Assembly (NCBI GenBank): GCA_963696625.1
Contig: CAVOKZ010000005.1
Location: 1-64,000 of the forward strand
Direction: 5' to 3'
Source: JAWVFN01 sp963696625
GTDB lineage: Bacteria; Actinomycetota; Thermoleophilia; Solirubrobacterales; 70-9
DNA: 64,000 nt
Shown: positions 1 through 7,014 of the stretch, one piece after another
Layout: every line of letters begins with the position of its first letter
Position numbering within the stretch: position 1 is the stretch's first letter
Translations under genes and position numbers: made by a program
The notes under the pieces: generated by a model
Told to the model about the DNA's origin: nothing
The model's input: the letters and a program-made list of their open reading frames with translations, nothing else
Database searches by the model: none

Positions 1-977
1 TTTGTCCTCTGCTTCGACTTCAGCGTATTGCTAACGCCAAGCTCGGCCCGAAGGGCAGGGCGATCATGGTCAAGCGCGTCGTCGAGGAGGGCTGGTCGCT
101 CACCGCGGCGGCCGAGGCCGCCGGGGTGAGCGAGCGAACCGCCGGCAAGTGGGTCGCCCGCTACCGCTCAGAGGGCGAGGCAGGTCTATACGACCGCAGC
201 TGCGAGCCCCACTCGGTTCCCCACGCCACCCCGGAGGACCGGGTCGAGGCGATCGCGGCCCTGCGGCGGGTGCGCCTCACCGGGGCCGAGATCGCGATGG
301 CGCTCGGCATGGCGATTTCGACCGTCTCGGCGGTCCTAGGTCGCATCGGGCTCGGCAAGCTCGGCGCCCTGGAGCCGCTCGAGCCCCCAACCGCTATGAG
401 CGGGCCCGCGCCGGCGAGCTGCTTCACATCGACGTCAAGAAGCTGGGGCGGATCGGCCACCGAGGCGCCGGGCACCGCGTCACGGGCAACCGCGGCAAAG
501 GGCAGCGCTCACGCGGAGCCGGCTGGGAGTACGTGCACGTCTGCGTCGACGACGCCACCCGTCTCGCCTACGTCGAGGTGCTGGCCAACGAGAAGGCAAC
601 CACCGCGATCGGCTTCCTGAGGCGAGCGGTCGCCTTCTATCGCTCGCACGGGATCGAGGTGACGGGCCTGATGACCGACAACGGCTCCGCCTACCGCTCC
701 ACCACCCACGCGATCGCCTGCCGGGCGTTGAAGATCAAGCACATCCGCACCCGCCCCTACCGGCCGCGCACCAACGGCAAGGCCGAGCGCTTCATCCGCA
801 CGATGCTCGGCGGCTGGGCCTACGGGGCGATCTACCGGGACTCGGCGGAGCGAACCGCGGCTCTATCCGGCTGGCTCAGCTTCTATAACTGGCGCAGACC
901 ACACGGCTCCCTCGCCAAGAGGCCGCCCGGAGCTCGGCTCGCCGAGCTAAAGGCGAACAATGTGGCTGGTTCTTACA
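1..977 (+). mobile_element. IS481-family insertion sequence, right end
   Basis: The element enters from outside the window. Its right end reads GGTTCTTACA at 968-977, the complement of the TGTAAGAACC-type terminus common in actinobacterial IS481 elements. It is followed directly by CCTAGC, which fits the NCTAGN target preference known for IS481. The left terminus is not visible, so element length and the second target copy cannot be checked. Confidence 0.75.
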
Positions 978-982
978 CCTAG
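1..982 (+). pseudogene. IS481-family transposase, frameshifted, 5' end outside window
   Basis: The N-terminal part (open from the window edge; first ATG at 66) carries a helix-turn-helix with the motif SLTAAAEAAGVSERTAGKW. Around 384-388 (a run of five C) the reading moves to another frame, which continues with GELLHIDVKKLGRI, VDDATRLAY, TDNGSAY and TNGKAERFIRT, the DDE integrase core of IS481 transposases. Adding one C would join the halves into a normal transposase. As written it is a broken gene, a homopolymer sequencing error, or a case of -1 slippage on the C run. The stop TAG at 980-982 lies in the CTAG target sequence, outside the element. Catalytic Asp, Asp and Glu all look present in the second frame. 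Confidence 0.85.
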
Positions 983-983
983 C
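978..983. repeat. IS481 target site CCTAGC
   Basis: Six bases NCTAGN directly next to the element end. The palindromic CTAG supplies the stop codon of the transposase on the plus strand (TAG 980-982) and of the HD protein on the minus strand (TAG 981-979). Confidence 0.55.
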
Positions 984-1563
984 CCTCGCGCAGGGCGCGC
1001 AGCTCGATCTCGGTCTCGGCGAGCAGGGGCGGCTCGGGCTCGAGTGCGCTGAGCGCCTCGAGATCCTCCTGCCAGAGGGCCATGCGCTCCTCGAAGGTCG
1101 TCCCGAGCCGATCGGCGGCGCCGGCGCGCTGCTCGTCGTCGAGGGCGACCCAGTCGCGGACGTTGGCGAGACGGTCGGCGGTATAGACCGTCGCAGCCGA
1201 AGGGCCTGCGGCGAGCGCCTTGCGGCGGAGTGCACGCTTGCGCTCCGCATAGGAGTGAAGCGACTCGTCCTCCGTCAGCGCCGCGACGATCGCGGTCACG
1301 CCGGGGCCGAAGCGGACCTCGATCTCGTGTGGGTCGGTGTCGGTCTTCTCGACGACGTCGTGGAGGTACGCGGCGATGAGAACGTCGTCCTCGAGGCCGG
1401 CGCCTCGGAGCAGCTCGGTGACCGCGATCGGATGCTCGATGTAGGGCCGCCCGGTTTGCTTGCGGCGCTGGCCCTCGTGGGCCTCGCGGGCGAACTCGAG
1501 CGCCGCCTCCAGCGGCGGCGCGGTCCGGCTTTCATCGATTCGTGTCGCGGCGGGCTCCGGCAA
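979..1563 (-). CDS. HD-domain protein, RelA/SpoT hydrolase-like
   Basis: About 194 aa with the HD phosphohydrolase pattern: EHPIAVTELL (first His), then AAYLHDVVEKTDTD (His-Asp pair) and later TADRLANVRDW (TADRxxN signature). This matches the stand-alone (p)ppGpp-hydrolase-like HD family. No synthetase or regulatory domains are present, so it may act on ppGpp or another nucleotide. No ATG exists near the N terminus. TTG at 1563-1561 is preceded by GGAG three nt upstream and gives MPEPAATRID; another in-frame TTG lies at 1572. The stop codon sits in the IS481 target CTAG. It is divergent from the next gene across about 60 bp. Confidence 0.7.
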   Translation of the reverse strand: MPEPAATRIDESRTAPPLEAALEFAREAHEGQRRKQTGRPYIEHPIAVTELLRGAGLEDDVLIAAYLHDVVEKTDTDPHEIEVRFGPGVTAIVAALTEDESLHSYAERKRALRRKALAAGPSAATVYTADRLANVRDWVALDDEQRAGAADRLGTTFEERMALWQEDLEALSALEPEPPLLAETEIELRALREG

Positions 1564-1624
1564 GTTCTCCAAATGTAAACGCAAATGGCGGTTTCGCAAG
1601 CTCACGGCCGTAAGATTCTCCGTA

Positions 1625-1975
1625 ATGAAGGTGCTGCGGAACATCGTGATCATCGTCTTGATCGCCCTGGCGATCACCGTGTTCCCCGGCGGCGACGCCG
1701 CCCGGGACACGGTGCTGACGGCGATCACGATGGCCTTCCTCGGCGGCATCGGCTGGGCCGTCTACGTCGCCCACCGCGAGTTCCCGATGATGATCAGCTC
1801 GCTGAGCGAGGGCTGGCGCGCCGTGCACTGGGGATCGCTGGGGCTGATCGCCTTCCTGATCGCGGGCTACAACCAGCTCTGGGAGACCGGCGCCGGCACC
1901 CTGCTCTGGATCGGCCTCATGATTCTCGCCGTAACCGGCCTGTTCCAGGCTTACCGGCAGTCTCAGGCCTACTAG
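1625..1975 (+). CDS. Hypothetical membrane protein, 116 aa
   Basis: Predicted integral membrane protein with about four hydrophobic segments: residues 4-20 (IVIIVLIALAITVF), 28-46 (AITMAFLGGIGWAVYVA), 67-83 (WGSLGLIAFLIAGY) and 88-106 (GTLLWIGLMILAVTGLF). No family recognised. The ATG at 1625 is supported by TAAGAT at 1611-1616, eight nt upstream, in the position of a -10 box for a leaderless transcript. Longer in-frame reading upstream overlaps the divergent HD gene and is less likely. Function unknown. Confidence 0.7.
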   Translation: MKVLRNIVIIVLIALAITVFPGGDAARDTVLTAITMAFLGGIGWAVYVAHREFPMMISSLSEGWRAVHWGSLGLIAFLIAGYNQLWETGAGTLLWIGLMILAVTGLFQAYRQSQAY

Positions 1976-2044
1976 GCGAGTCCCGACCCACTTCCGTGAT
2001 CTTTGACGCGCCCCGGCTGTGGCCGGCGCACCTAGCGTCGAGCC

Positions 2045-2377
2045 GTGGGCTCAGAGCGCGGACAGGCATCGGTCGAGCTGGTGGCGGTGATCCCGTTCCT
2101 GCTGCTCTCGGTGCTTATCGCGGCGCAGCTCGCGCTCGCGGGCTATGCGCTGTGGTCGGCGGGGACGGCGGCGCGGGCCGGGGCGCGCGCCGAGAACGTC
2201 GGCGACGACGGCGCCGCCGCGGCGCGCCGGGCGCTGCCCGGGATTCTGCGCGAGGACGCCAGGGTCGACGCCGGGCCCCCGGTGCGCGTACGGGTGCGGA
2301 CGCCGTCGCTGGTGCCGGGCCTGCCCGGGCTCGGGGTCGAGGCCAAGACCAACTTGGAGGCGGCGCCCGATGGCTAA
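2045..2377 (+). CDS. TadE-like pilus assembly protein
   Basis: 110 aa, GTG start. N terminus GQASVELVAVIPFLLL is the prepilin-like TadE/TadF segment: a short basic head, Glu five residues into the hydrophobic stretch, one transmembrane helix. The rest is a small extracytoplasmic domain. TadE-like pseudopilins belong to tad (Flp) pilus secretion systems. TAGCGT at 2033-2038 lies 6 nt upstream of the GTG, as for other first genes here. The stop overlaps the next start (ATG at 2370). No tadA/B/C/Z genes are in the window, so this is only part of a pilus locus. Confidence 0.7.
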   Translation: MGSERGQASVELVAVIPFLLLSVLIAAQLALAGYALWSAGTAARAGARAENVGDDGAAAARRALPGILREDARVDAGPPVRVRVRTPSLVPGLPGLGVEAKTNLEAAPDG

Positions 2378-2738
2378 GACACGACTCAGGGCTGCTCGGC
2401 TTCGCCTGCGCTGCCGTGGGGGGCAGGCCTCGATCGAGCTCGTCGCCGGGTTGCCGGCGCTGCTGCTCGGCGCCCTCGTCTGCCTCCAGCTGCTCGCCGC
2501 CGGCTACGCGCTGACCCTCGCCGACGGCGCCGCCGAGGCCGGGGCGCTGGCGCTCGCCGGCGGCGCTCCCGCCCCCGACGCCGTGCGCGACGCGCTGCCC
2601 GGCTGGGCCCGCGACCGGGTCGACGTCGACGCCGGCGCGGGCGAGGTCGGAGTCGAGCTGCGGCCGCCGACCGTCGTGCCCGGCCTCGCGGGTGCGCTCA
2701 CCGTCAACTCCGTAGCCCGCGTCCGCCCGGCGCATTGA
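2370..2738 (+). CDS. Second TadE-like pseudopilin
   Basis: 122 aa. After a basic N terminus it has GQASIELVAGLPALLLGALV, a TadE-type helix almost identical in layout to the preceding gene; the two look like tandem duplicates (both share a VPGLxG stretch near the C terminus). The start overlaps the upstream stop by 8 nt and the stop overlaps the next start, so translation is probably coupled. Codons 7-15 contain a 27-bp sequence (2389-2415) found inverted and exact in the rapZ 5' region (8967-8993). Confidence 0.65.
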   Translation: MAKTRLRAARLRLRCRGGQASIELVAGLPALLLGALVCLQLLAAGYALTLADGAAEAGALALAGGAPAPDAVRDALPGWARDRVDVDAGAGEVGVELRPPTVVPGLAGALTVNSVARVRPAH

Positions 2739-3131
2739 GCGCGCGCCTCGTCCTCTCGACCGCTACGCCGGCGACCCGAGACGGGCTCGCCCAGGCGGCG
2801 GCGCTGGCGGTCGTCGCGGCGCGCGGCGGCGAGCGCCCTGCCCTGCTGGTCGCGCTCGAGCGCGAGCCGCGGCGCAGGCCGGCGACGCTGCTCGCCTCGC
2901 CGGCGGCGCGCGAGCTCGAGGCCGCGCTGCGCGAGGCGGTCCCCGCGTCCGTCGCCCGCGGGCACTTCTGTCTGGTCTCGCTCCCCGACGAGCCCTCCTC
3001 GCTCGATCAGATCCCGGCGCTGGCGGCGGCTCACGCAGGCGTCACCGTCGCCCAGGTCCCGCCCGGGCTCTGGCAATCGGGGCTCGAGCTGGGCTGCCGC
3101 GGCGGCCTGCTGCGTGCCGAGCTTCCCGCGC
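2735..3131 (+). pseudogene. Tad-locus gene, apparent frameshift near 3125
   Basis: Starts with TTG at 2735 overlapping the upstream stop and reads SARLVLSTATPATRDGLAQA onward, an Ala/Leu-rich protein with no recognised domain. The frame stays natural until LLRAELP near 3127, then becomes an Arg/Gly-rich shadow ending at 3670. Removing one C from CCC at 3125-3127 continues it as ELPRDRSLAGLVAGD in the frame of the downstream TadG-like gene, with no stop between them. Either a single-base insertion (or sequencing error) broke this gene, or it is really the 5' part of one long fused gene ending at 4622. Function unknown. Confidence 0.45.
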
Positions 3132-3272
3132 GACCGCTCGCTCGCCGGGCTCGTGGCCGGCGATCTGCGCCGCCGCGGCCTCGCGGCGAGGGTCGCGACT
3201 CGGGCGATGAGCCGGGTCGGTGCGCGCCGGGCGCTCGCCGGGATCGATCCCGGGGGAGCGGCGGGGAGGCGC

Positions 3273-4622
3273 GTGACCCGCCTCGCCCGCGGCCTCTTGG
3301 CCGACAGCGGTCAGTCGCTGCCGGCGATGCTCGGCGCTCTCGCCGTGGTGATGATCGCGACGCTGGCGCTGGTCGCGATCGTCGGTGCGGTCACCGGCAA
3401 GGGCCGGGCCCAGCGCGCCGCCGACCTGGCGGCGATCTCGGCGGCGCGCTCGATGCGCGACGACGCGGGCAGGCTCAGCGCTCCGGCGCGATTCGAGAAC
3501 GGCACGGTCAATCCGCGTCACCTCAGCAAGCCCGCGTTCCTGGCGCGCGCCGCCGACGCCGCGCGCCAGGCGGCGCGTGCCAACGGCGTCGCGCCCGGGC
3601 GCGTAGAGATCTCGTTTCCGGACCGGCGCCGGCCGCTGCCGATCCGGGCGAAGGTCGTCGTCCGCGGTGAGGTCGAGGCCGGCGAGGCGGGCGGCCGCGC
3701 GATCCCGGTCGTCGCCGGCGCCACCGCCGAGGCTTCGCCGCCGTCGGGCTCGTGGACCGGGATGCCGTCGATGGCGAGTGGCGGCGGCTACTCGGGCCCG
3801 CTCGCCTACCGCGGCGGCAAGCCGATGCGCCCCGACGTCGCCGCGGCATTCGATCGGATGGCGGCCGCGGCCCGCAAGGCGGGCTACACGCTTACCGTCA
3901 CCTCCGGCTTTCGCTCCGACGCCGAGCAGGCCGCGCTGTTCGCCGCCCACCCCGACCCGACCTGGGTCGCGCCCCCGGGCCACTCGCTGCACCGCTGCGC
4001 GACCGAGCTCGACCTGGGCCCGTCGTCGGCGTACGGGTGGCTCGCGGCGCACGCGTCCCCCTTCGGCTTCCTCAAGCGCTACTCGTGGGAGCCCTGGCAC
4101 TTCGGGTACGTCCGCGGGCCGCCGCCGTGCTCGCAGGCCGGCAACTCGGTGGGCGGCTCCGGGAGCGATGGCGCTTCCGCCGCAGCCGGTGTTCCGTCGT
4201 TTGTTCCGGCCCGCTACCGCGCGGCGCTGGTGCGCTCGGCCGGCAAGTGGAACGTCTCGGCGACGCTGCTCGCCGCGCAGATCATGGCCGAGTCGGGCTT
4301 TAGCCCGAACGCGGTCTCGCCGGCCGGCGCCCAGGGAATCGCCCAGTTCATGCCGGGCACCGCCGCGAGCTACGGGCTGAACAACCCGTTCGACCCCGAG
4401 GCCGCGATCGACGCCCAGGCCCACCTGATGAGCGACCTCCTACGTCAGTTCAAGTCGATCCCGCTCGCCCTCGCCGCCTACAACGCCGGTCCGGGCGCGG
4501 TCGCCGCCTGCCACTGCATCCCCTACGCCGAGACCCGCGCCTACGTCACCCGCATCCTCGCGCTGCTCAACGGGGCGGGCGAGTTGGTGACGCCGCCGCT
4601 GGAGGTGCGGCTGGTGGATTGA
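3273..4622 (+). CDS. TadG-like protein fused to VanY peptidase and lytic transglycosylase
   Basis: About 449 aa from GTG 3273 (the same frame opens at GTG 3114). Three parts in order. (1) A pilin-like membrane segment, ADSGQSLPAMLGALAVVM plus hydrophobic residues, as in TadE/TadG proteins, followed by a pseudopilin-type region. (2) A VanY/D-Ala-D-Ala carboxypeptidase domain with SGFRSDAEQAALF, HSLHRCATELDLG and WEPWHFGY (zinc His/Asp, Glu/His; the usual Gly of SxHxxG is Cys). (3) An SLT lytic transglycosylase domain with MAESGFSPNAVS (catalytic Glu), GIAQFMPGTA and AYNAGPG. It probably sits in the membrane and remodels peptidoglycan where the pilus crosses the wall. It is last of the tad-like run. 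Confidence 0.75.
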   Translation: MTRLARGLLADSGQSLPAMLGALAVVMIATLALVAIVGAVTGKGRAQRAADLAAISAARSMRDDAGRLSAPARFENGTVNPRHLSKPAFLARAADAARQAARANGVAPGRVEISFPDRRRPLPIRAKVVVRGEVEAGEAGGRAIPVVAGATAEASPPSGSWTGMPSMASGGGYSGPLAYRGGKPMRPDVAAAFDRMAAAARKAGYTLTVTSGFRSDAEQAALFAAHPDPTWVAPPGHSLHRCATELDLGPSSAYGWLAAHASPFGFLKRYSWEPWHFGYVRGPPPCSQAGNSVGGSGSDGASAAAGVPSFVPARYRAALVRSAGKWNVSATLLAAQIMAESGFSPNAVSPAGAQGIAQFMPGTAASYGLNNPFDPEAAIDAQAHLMSDLLRQFKSIPLALAAYNAGPGAVAACHCIPYAETRAYVTRILALLNGAGELVTPPLEVRLVD

Positions 4623-4828
4623 CCTTCTCCGGGCCCGCAGGCGAGCTCTTAGCGGCCGTCGGTGCCGTTGCGGCCGGTGGCGCCTTCATCGGGACGGCCG
4701 TTGCGTTGATCAAGGTCGTTGTGGCTCACGACGAGCGGGTGGCTGCACTTGAAGTGATTGGGCTGCTGGCCGCGGGGTGCAGCGTCGGTGCCGTGCTCAC
4801 CGCTGCGCTGGAAGGCCTTCTAACATGA
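4619..4828 (+). CDS. Small membrane protein, 69 aa
   Basis: TTG start at 4619 overlapping the preceding TGA. Two hydrophobic segments, residues 9-32 (ELLAAVGAVAAGGAFIGTAV) and 45-67, joined by a short charged loop VVAHDERVAA. No family recognised. Tight overlap with the upstream hydrolase gene and a 4-nt overlap with the next start suggest the same operon. Confidence 0.5.
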   Translation: MTFSGPAGELLAAVGAVAAGGAFIGTAVALIKVVVAHDERVAALEVIGLLAAGCSVGAVLTAALEGLLT

Positions 4829-5037
4829 CCAGAGTGGTGCCCATCCTGAGAAAGACGCTTCTGGCGAGTGTTCTCGTTGGCGCCGGGGTCCCGCTTGGTG
4901 GAAACCTCGTTGGCGCGAGCCCAGGCGTTCAGATCGGGGTCTTCGTCGCCGGCTTCTTCGGTGTCTCGCTGCTCGTGGGTCGCTGGCTGGACGAGGCCCA
5001 CGACGACGGGACCCTGCACGGAGGTCACTCCCACTAG
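4825..5037 (+). CDS. Small membrane protein, 70 aa
   Basis: ATG 4825. One or two transmembrane segments (LRKTLLASVLVGAGVPLGG and VQIGVFVAGFFGVSLLVG), then an acidic, His-rich tail DEAHDDGTLHGGHSH that could bind metal. No recognised family. A longer in-frame reading from 4777 adds an Arg-rich non-natural head, so the ATG at 4825 is preferred. Its stop overlaps the GTG of the MaoC gene by one base. Confidence 0.5.
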   Translation: MTRVVPILRKTLLASVLVGAGVPLGGNLVGASPGVQIGVFVAGFFGVSLLVGRWLDEAHDDGTLHGGHSH

Positions 5038-5501
5038 TGGCGGCGGCAGAAGTAGTCGGCATCGAGAGCCTCAAGGAGCTGATCGGCAAGACCATCGGTC
5101 CGGGCGAGTGGCGCACGGTCACCCAGGAGGACATCGACACCTTCGCCGACCTCACCGGCGACCACCAGTGGATTCACACCGACGTCGAGCGCGCGAAGAA
5201 GGAGAGCCCGTTCGGCACCACGGTCGCCCACGGAAACCTGACGCTCTCGATTCTCGACGGCCTGCGCATCGACCTGATCTCCTTGAGCGGCTTCAAGCTC
5301 GGCGTCAACTACGGCTGGAACAAGGTCCGCTTCCCGGCGCCGGTCCCGGCCGGGGCGCGCGTCCGCTCCACGGCCGAGGTGACCGAGGTCGAGGAGGTCG
5401 GCGGCGGCTGGTGGCAGATCGTCACCCGCTTCACGGTCGAGGTCGAGGGCTCCGAGAAGCCCTGCTGCGTGGCCGACTCGGTCGGCCGCGCCCTTGCCTG
5501 A
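5037..5501 (+). CDS. MaoC-family (R)-hydratase
   Basis: 154 aa hot-dog fold protein. FADLTGDHQWIHTDVERA carries the MaoC catalytic Asp and His, followed by GTTVAHGNLTLSIL (conserved HG) and the strand YGWNKVRFPAPVPAGARVR. Members hydrate trans-2-enoyl-CoA, for example (R)-specific enoyl-CoA hydratase. GTG start overlaps the previous stop. The crotonase at 6134-6988 lies nearby on the other strand; joint action in fatty acyl-CoA metabolism is possible but not shown. Confidence 0.85.
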   Translation: MAAAEVVGIESLKELIGKTIGPGEWRTVTQEDIDTFADLTGDHQWIHTDVERAKKESPFGTTVAHGNLTLSILDGLRIDLISLSGFKLGVNYGWNKVRFPAPVPAGARVRSTAEVTEVEEVGGGWWQIVTRFTVEVEGSEKPCCVADSVGRALA

Positions 5502-5609
5502 GTAATCGCCGTGTCTTTACATCCTGTTGTCCGCACCTCCGTGCCGGTGCGGGTGTTCTACGGGCCGTCCAGACAAGCTCGCAAACGAGGACGCGAGTCT
5601 TTGAGGACA

Positions 5610-5638
5610 CGAAGGGCGGCCATGGTGGCCGCCCTTCG
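5610..5638. terminator. Perfect hairpin between convergent genes
   Basis: A 13-bp perfect stem (CGAAGGGCGGCCA paired with TGGCCGCCCTTCG) around a TGG loop, between the MaoC gene and the convergent cupredoxin gene. No U-tract follows on either strand, common for high-GC actinobacteria. Probably a bidirectional terminator. Confidence 0.65.
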
Positions 5639-5660
5639 CAATCGGTTTGTGCGGCTCGTC

Positions 5661-6083
5661 CTAGTTGACGGTGATCGTGCCCTTCATCGTCTCGGTGTGG
5701 CCGGGGACGTCGCAGACGAACTCGTAGGTTCCCGCCTTGAGGTCGGCAGTGAACGAGTCCTGGCCCTGGGAGATCAGGTCGGTCTTGCCGACCTCGGTGC
5801 CGCTCGAGTCCGTGAGCACGACGTCGTGCGGCGTCGAGGACGGGTTGTCGAAGTCGATCGTCGTCGGCCCGGCCTTGGTCGTGAACTCGGTCGTCGTGAA
5901 CTCGAGCGCGCTCGGGTCGGCAGCGATCTCGACGGTCCCGCCGCCGCCTCCGGCCGCGGTGGTCGAGGCGGCCGTGTCGGTGGTCGCGGCGCTGGTATCG
6001 CTGTCATCGTCGCTGTCTCCGCAGGCGGCGACGCCGAACGCGGCGATCGCCCCCGCTACAAAGAGTGTTGCTGCCTTCTTCAA
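5661..6083 (-). CDS. Cupredoxin-domain lipoprotein
   Basis: 140 aa. Signal peptide with lipobox GVAACGDS (lipidated Cys about residue 21), then a low-complexity Asp/Thr/Ala/Gly linker and a plastocyanin-like domain. Type 1 copper ligands are visible: His in PHDVVL, then Cys, His and Met in VCDVPGHTETMKG. Exported and lipid-anchored, it could shuttle electrons or bind copper. TTG start at 6083 is supported by AAGGAA about 6 nt upstream. Transcribed towards the hairpin at 5610-5638. Confidence 0.85.
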   Translation of the reverse strand: MKKAATLFVAGAIAAFGVAACGDSDDDSDTSAATTDTAASTTAAGGGGGTVEIAADPSALEFTTTEFTTKAGPTTIDFDNPSSTPHDVVLTDSSGTEVGKTDLISQGQDSFTADLKAGTYEFVCDVPGHTETMKGTITVN

Positions 6084-6133
6084 TGGGTTCCTTTCTTCGC
6101 TTGCCTCGGCGGGCCGGACTCTATTACTACGGG

Positions 6134-6988
6134 TCAGCGGCCCTCGAAGATTGGTTCGTCCCCGTTGAAGAACGCCGTTACGCCGTTCTGCAGGTCCTCG
6201 GTGCCCATGCTGTCGGCGATCCCGTGGCGCTCGAGCTGGAGGTGCTCGGCGAGGCTGTGCTCGAGCGACTGGTTGATCAGCGCCTTCGCCGTCCGCACGT
6301 AGAACGGCGCCTTCGCCGCCAGCTTCTCGGCCTTCTCGCGGGTGCGAGCGAGCAGCTCAGCAGCGGGGACGACCTCGCTCACCAGCCCCAGCTCGAGCGC
6401 GGTGTTGGCGTCCATGTTCGGATCGTTGAGCGCCAGCTCGAGCGCCTTCGAGGAGCCGACGACGCGGGGCAGGAAGTAGGTCATGCCGCCGTCCGGCGAG
6501 GCGCCGATGCGGCCGTAGGCGATCGCGAAGAAGGAGGCGTCGGAGGCGATCCGCAGGTCGCATGCGAGGGCGAGCGAGAAGCCGGCGCCGGCTGCCGGGC
6601 CGTTGACGGCGGCGATCACCGGATAGGGGATGCGGCGCAGGTCGATGATCGCCTCGTGAAGCACCTCGGCGCCGCGCCGGACCTCGGTCGGCAGGTGGAT
6701 GCCGGGGTCTGAGACGCCCTCCTTGAACCAGTTGACGTCGCCGCCGGAGCTGAACGCCTTGCCGGCGCCGGTGACGATCAGCGCCCGCAGCGGCGCGCGG
6801 TCGGCGAGCCAGGCGCAGGCGATGTGGAGGTCGCCGATCAGCACGGGGCTCATCGCGTTGAACGAGTCGGGGCGGTCGAGGGTGAGCGTGCCGATCTCGC
6901 CGTCGATCTCGATCTTCAGCGCCTCGAGCTCGGGCGGGGCCTCGGTCAGGGGGGAGGGGGTGTGCTGTTCGGCGGTCGGATTGGCCAT
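6134..6988 (-). CDS. Enoyl-CoA hydratase/isomerase (crotonase), PaaG-like
   Basis: 284 aa. Crotonase fold: FNAMSPVLIGDL, oxyanion-hole motif KAFSSGGDVNWF, AAVNGPAAGAGFSLALACDL and GRIGASPDGGMTYFLPRVVG. The acidic residue in the SPDGG segment, with no second glutamate, resembles PaaG/isomerase-type members rather than classical hydratases, so substrate and exact reaction are uncertain. TAGGCT at 7003-6998 (minus strand), nine nt before the ATG, fits a leaderless promoter; it overlaps the uvrC promoter. Confidence 0.85.
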   Translation of the reverse strand: MANPTAEQHTPSPLTEAPPELEALKIEIDGEIGTLTLDRPDSFNAMSPVLIGDLHIACAWLADRAPLRALIVTGAGKAFSSGGDVNWFKEGVSDPGIHLPTEVRRGAEVLHEAIIDLRRIPYPVIAAVNGPAAGAGFSLALACDLRIASDASFFAIAYGRIGASPDGGMTYFLPRVVGSSKALELALNDPNMDANTALELGLVSEVVPAAELLARTREKAEKLAAKAPFYVRTAKALINQSLEHSLAEHLQLERHGIADSMGTEDLQNGVTAFFNGDEPIFEGR

Positions 6989-6997
6989 GTGGCCAGG

Positions 6998-7007
6998 AGC
7001 CTACCCT
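6998..7007. promoter_or_regulatory. Overlapping divergent -10 boxes, crotonase/uvrC
   Basis: The whole divergent region is 26 bp (6989-7014). AGCCTACCCT holds TACCCT (7002-7007) reading towards uvrC, 7 nt before its ATG, and TAGGCT (7003-6998) reading towards the crotonase, 9 nt before its ATG. Both spacings are those of leaderless transcripts. The two boxes share bases, so transcription may be mutually exclusive. Confidence 0.5.
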
Positions 7008-7014
7008 GTGTGTT

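Noticed and set aside
2003..2038. TTGACG / TAGCGT as a full -35/-10 pair for the tadE-like gene
   Set aside because: The spacer would be 24 bp, too long for a standard promoter; only the -10-like hexamer is kept.
3670..4380. Arg/Ser-rich overlapping frames inside the TadG-VanY-SLT gene
   Set aside because: Low-complexity shadow composition; the main frame carries recognisable catalytic motifs throughout.
4777..4824. Extended N terminus for the 70-aa membrane protein
   Set aside because: The added residues are Arg/Cys-rich and overlap the preceding gene; ATG 4825 gives a normal membrane protein start.
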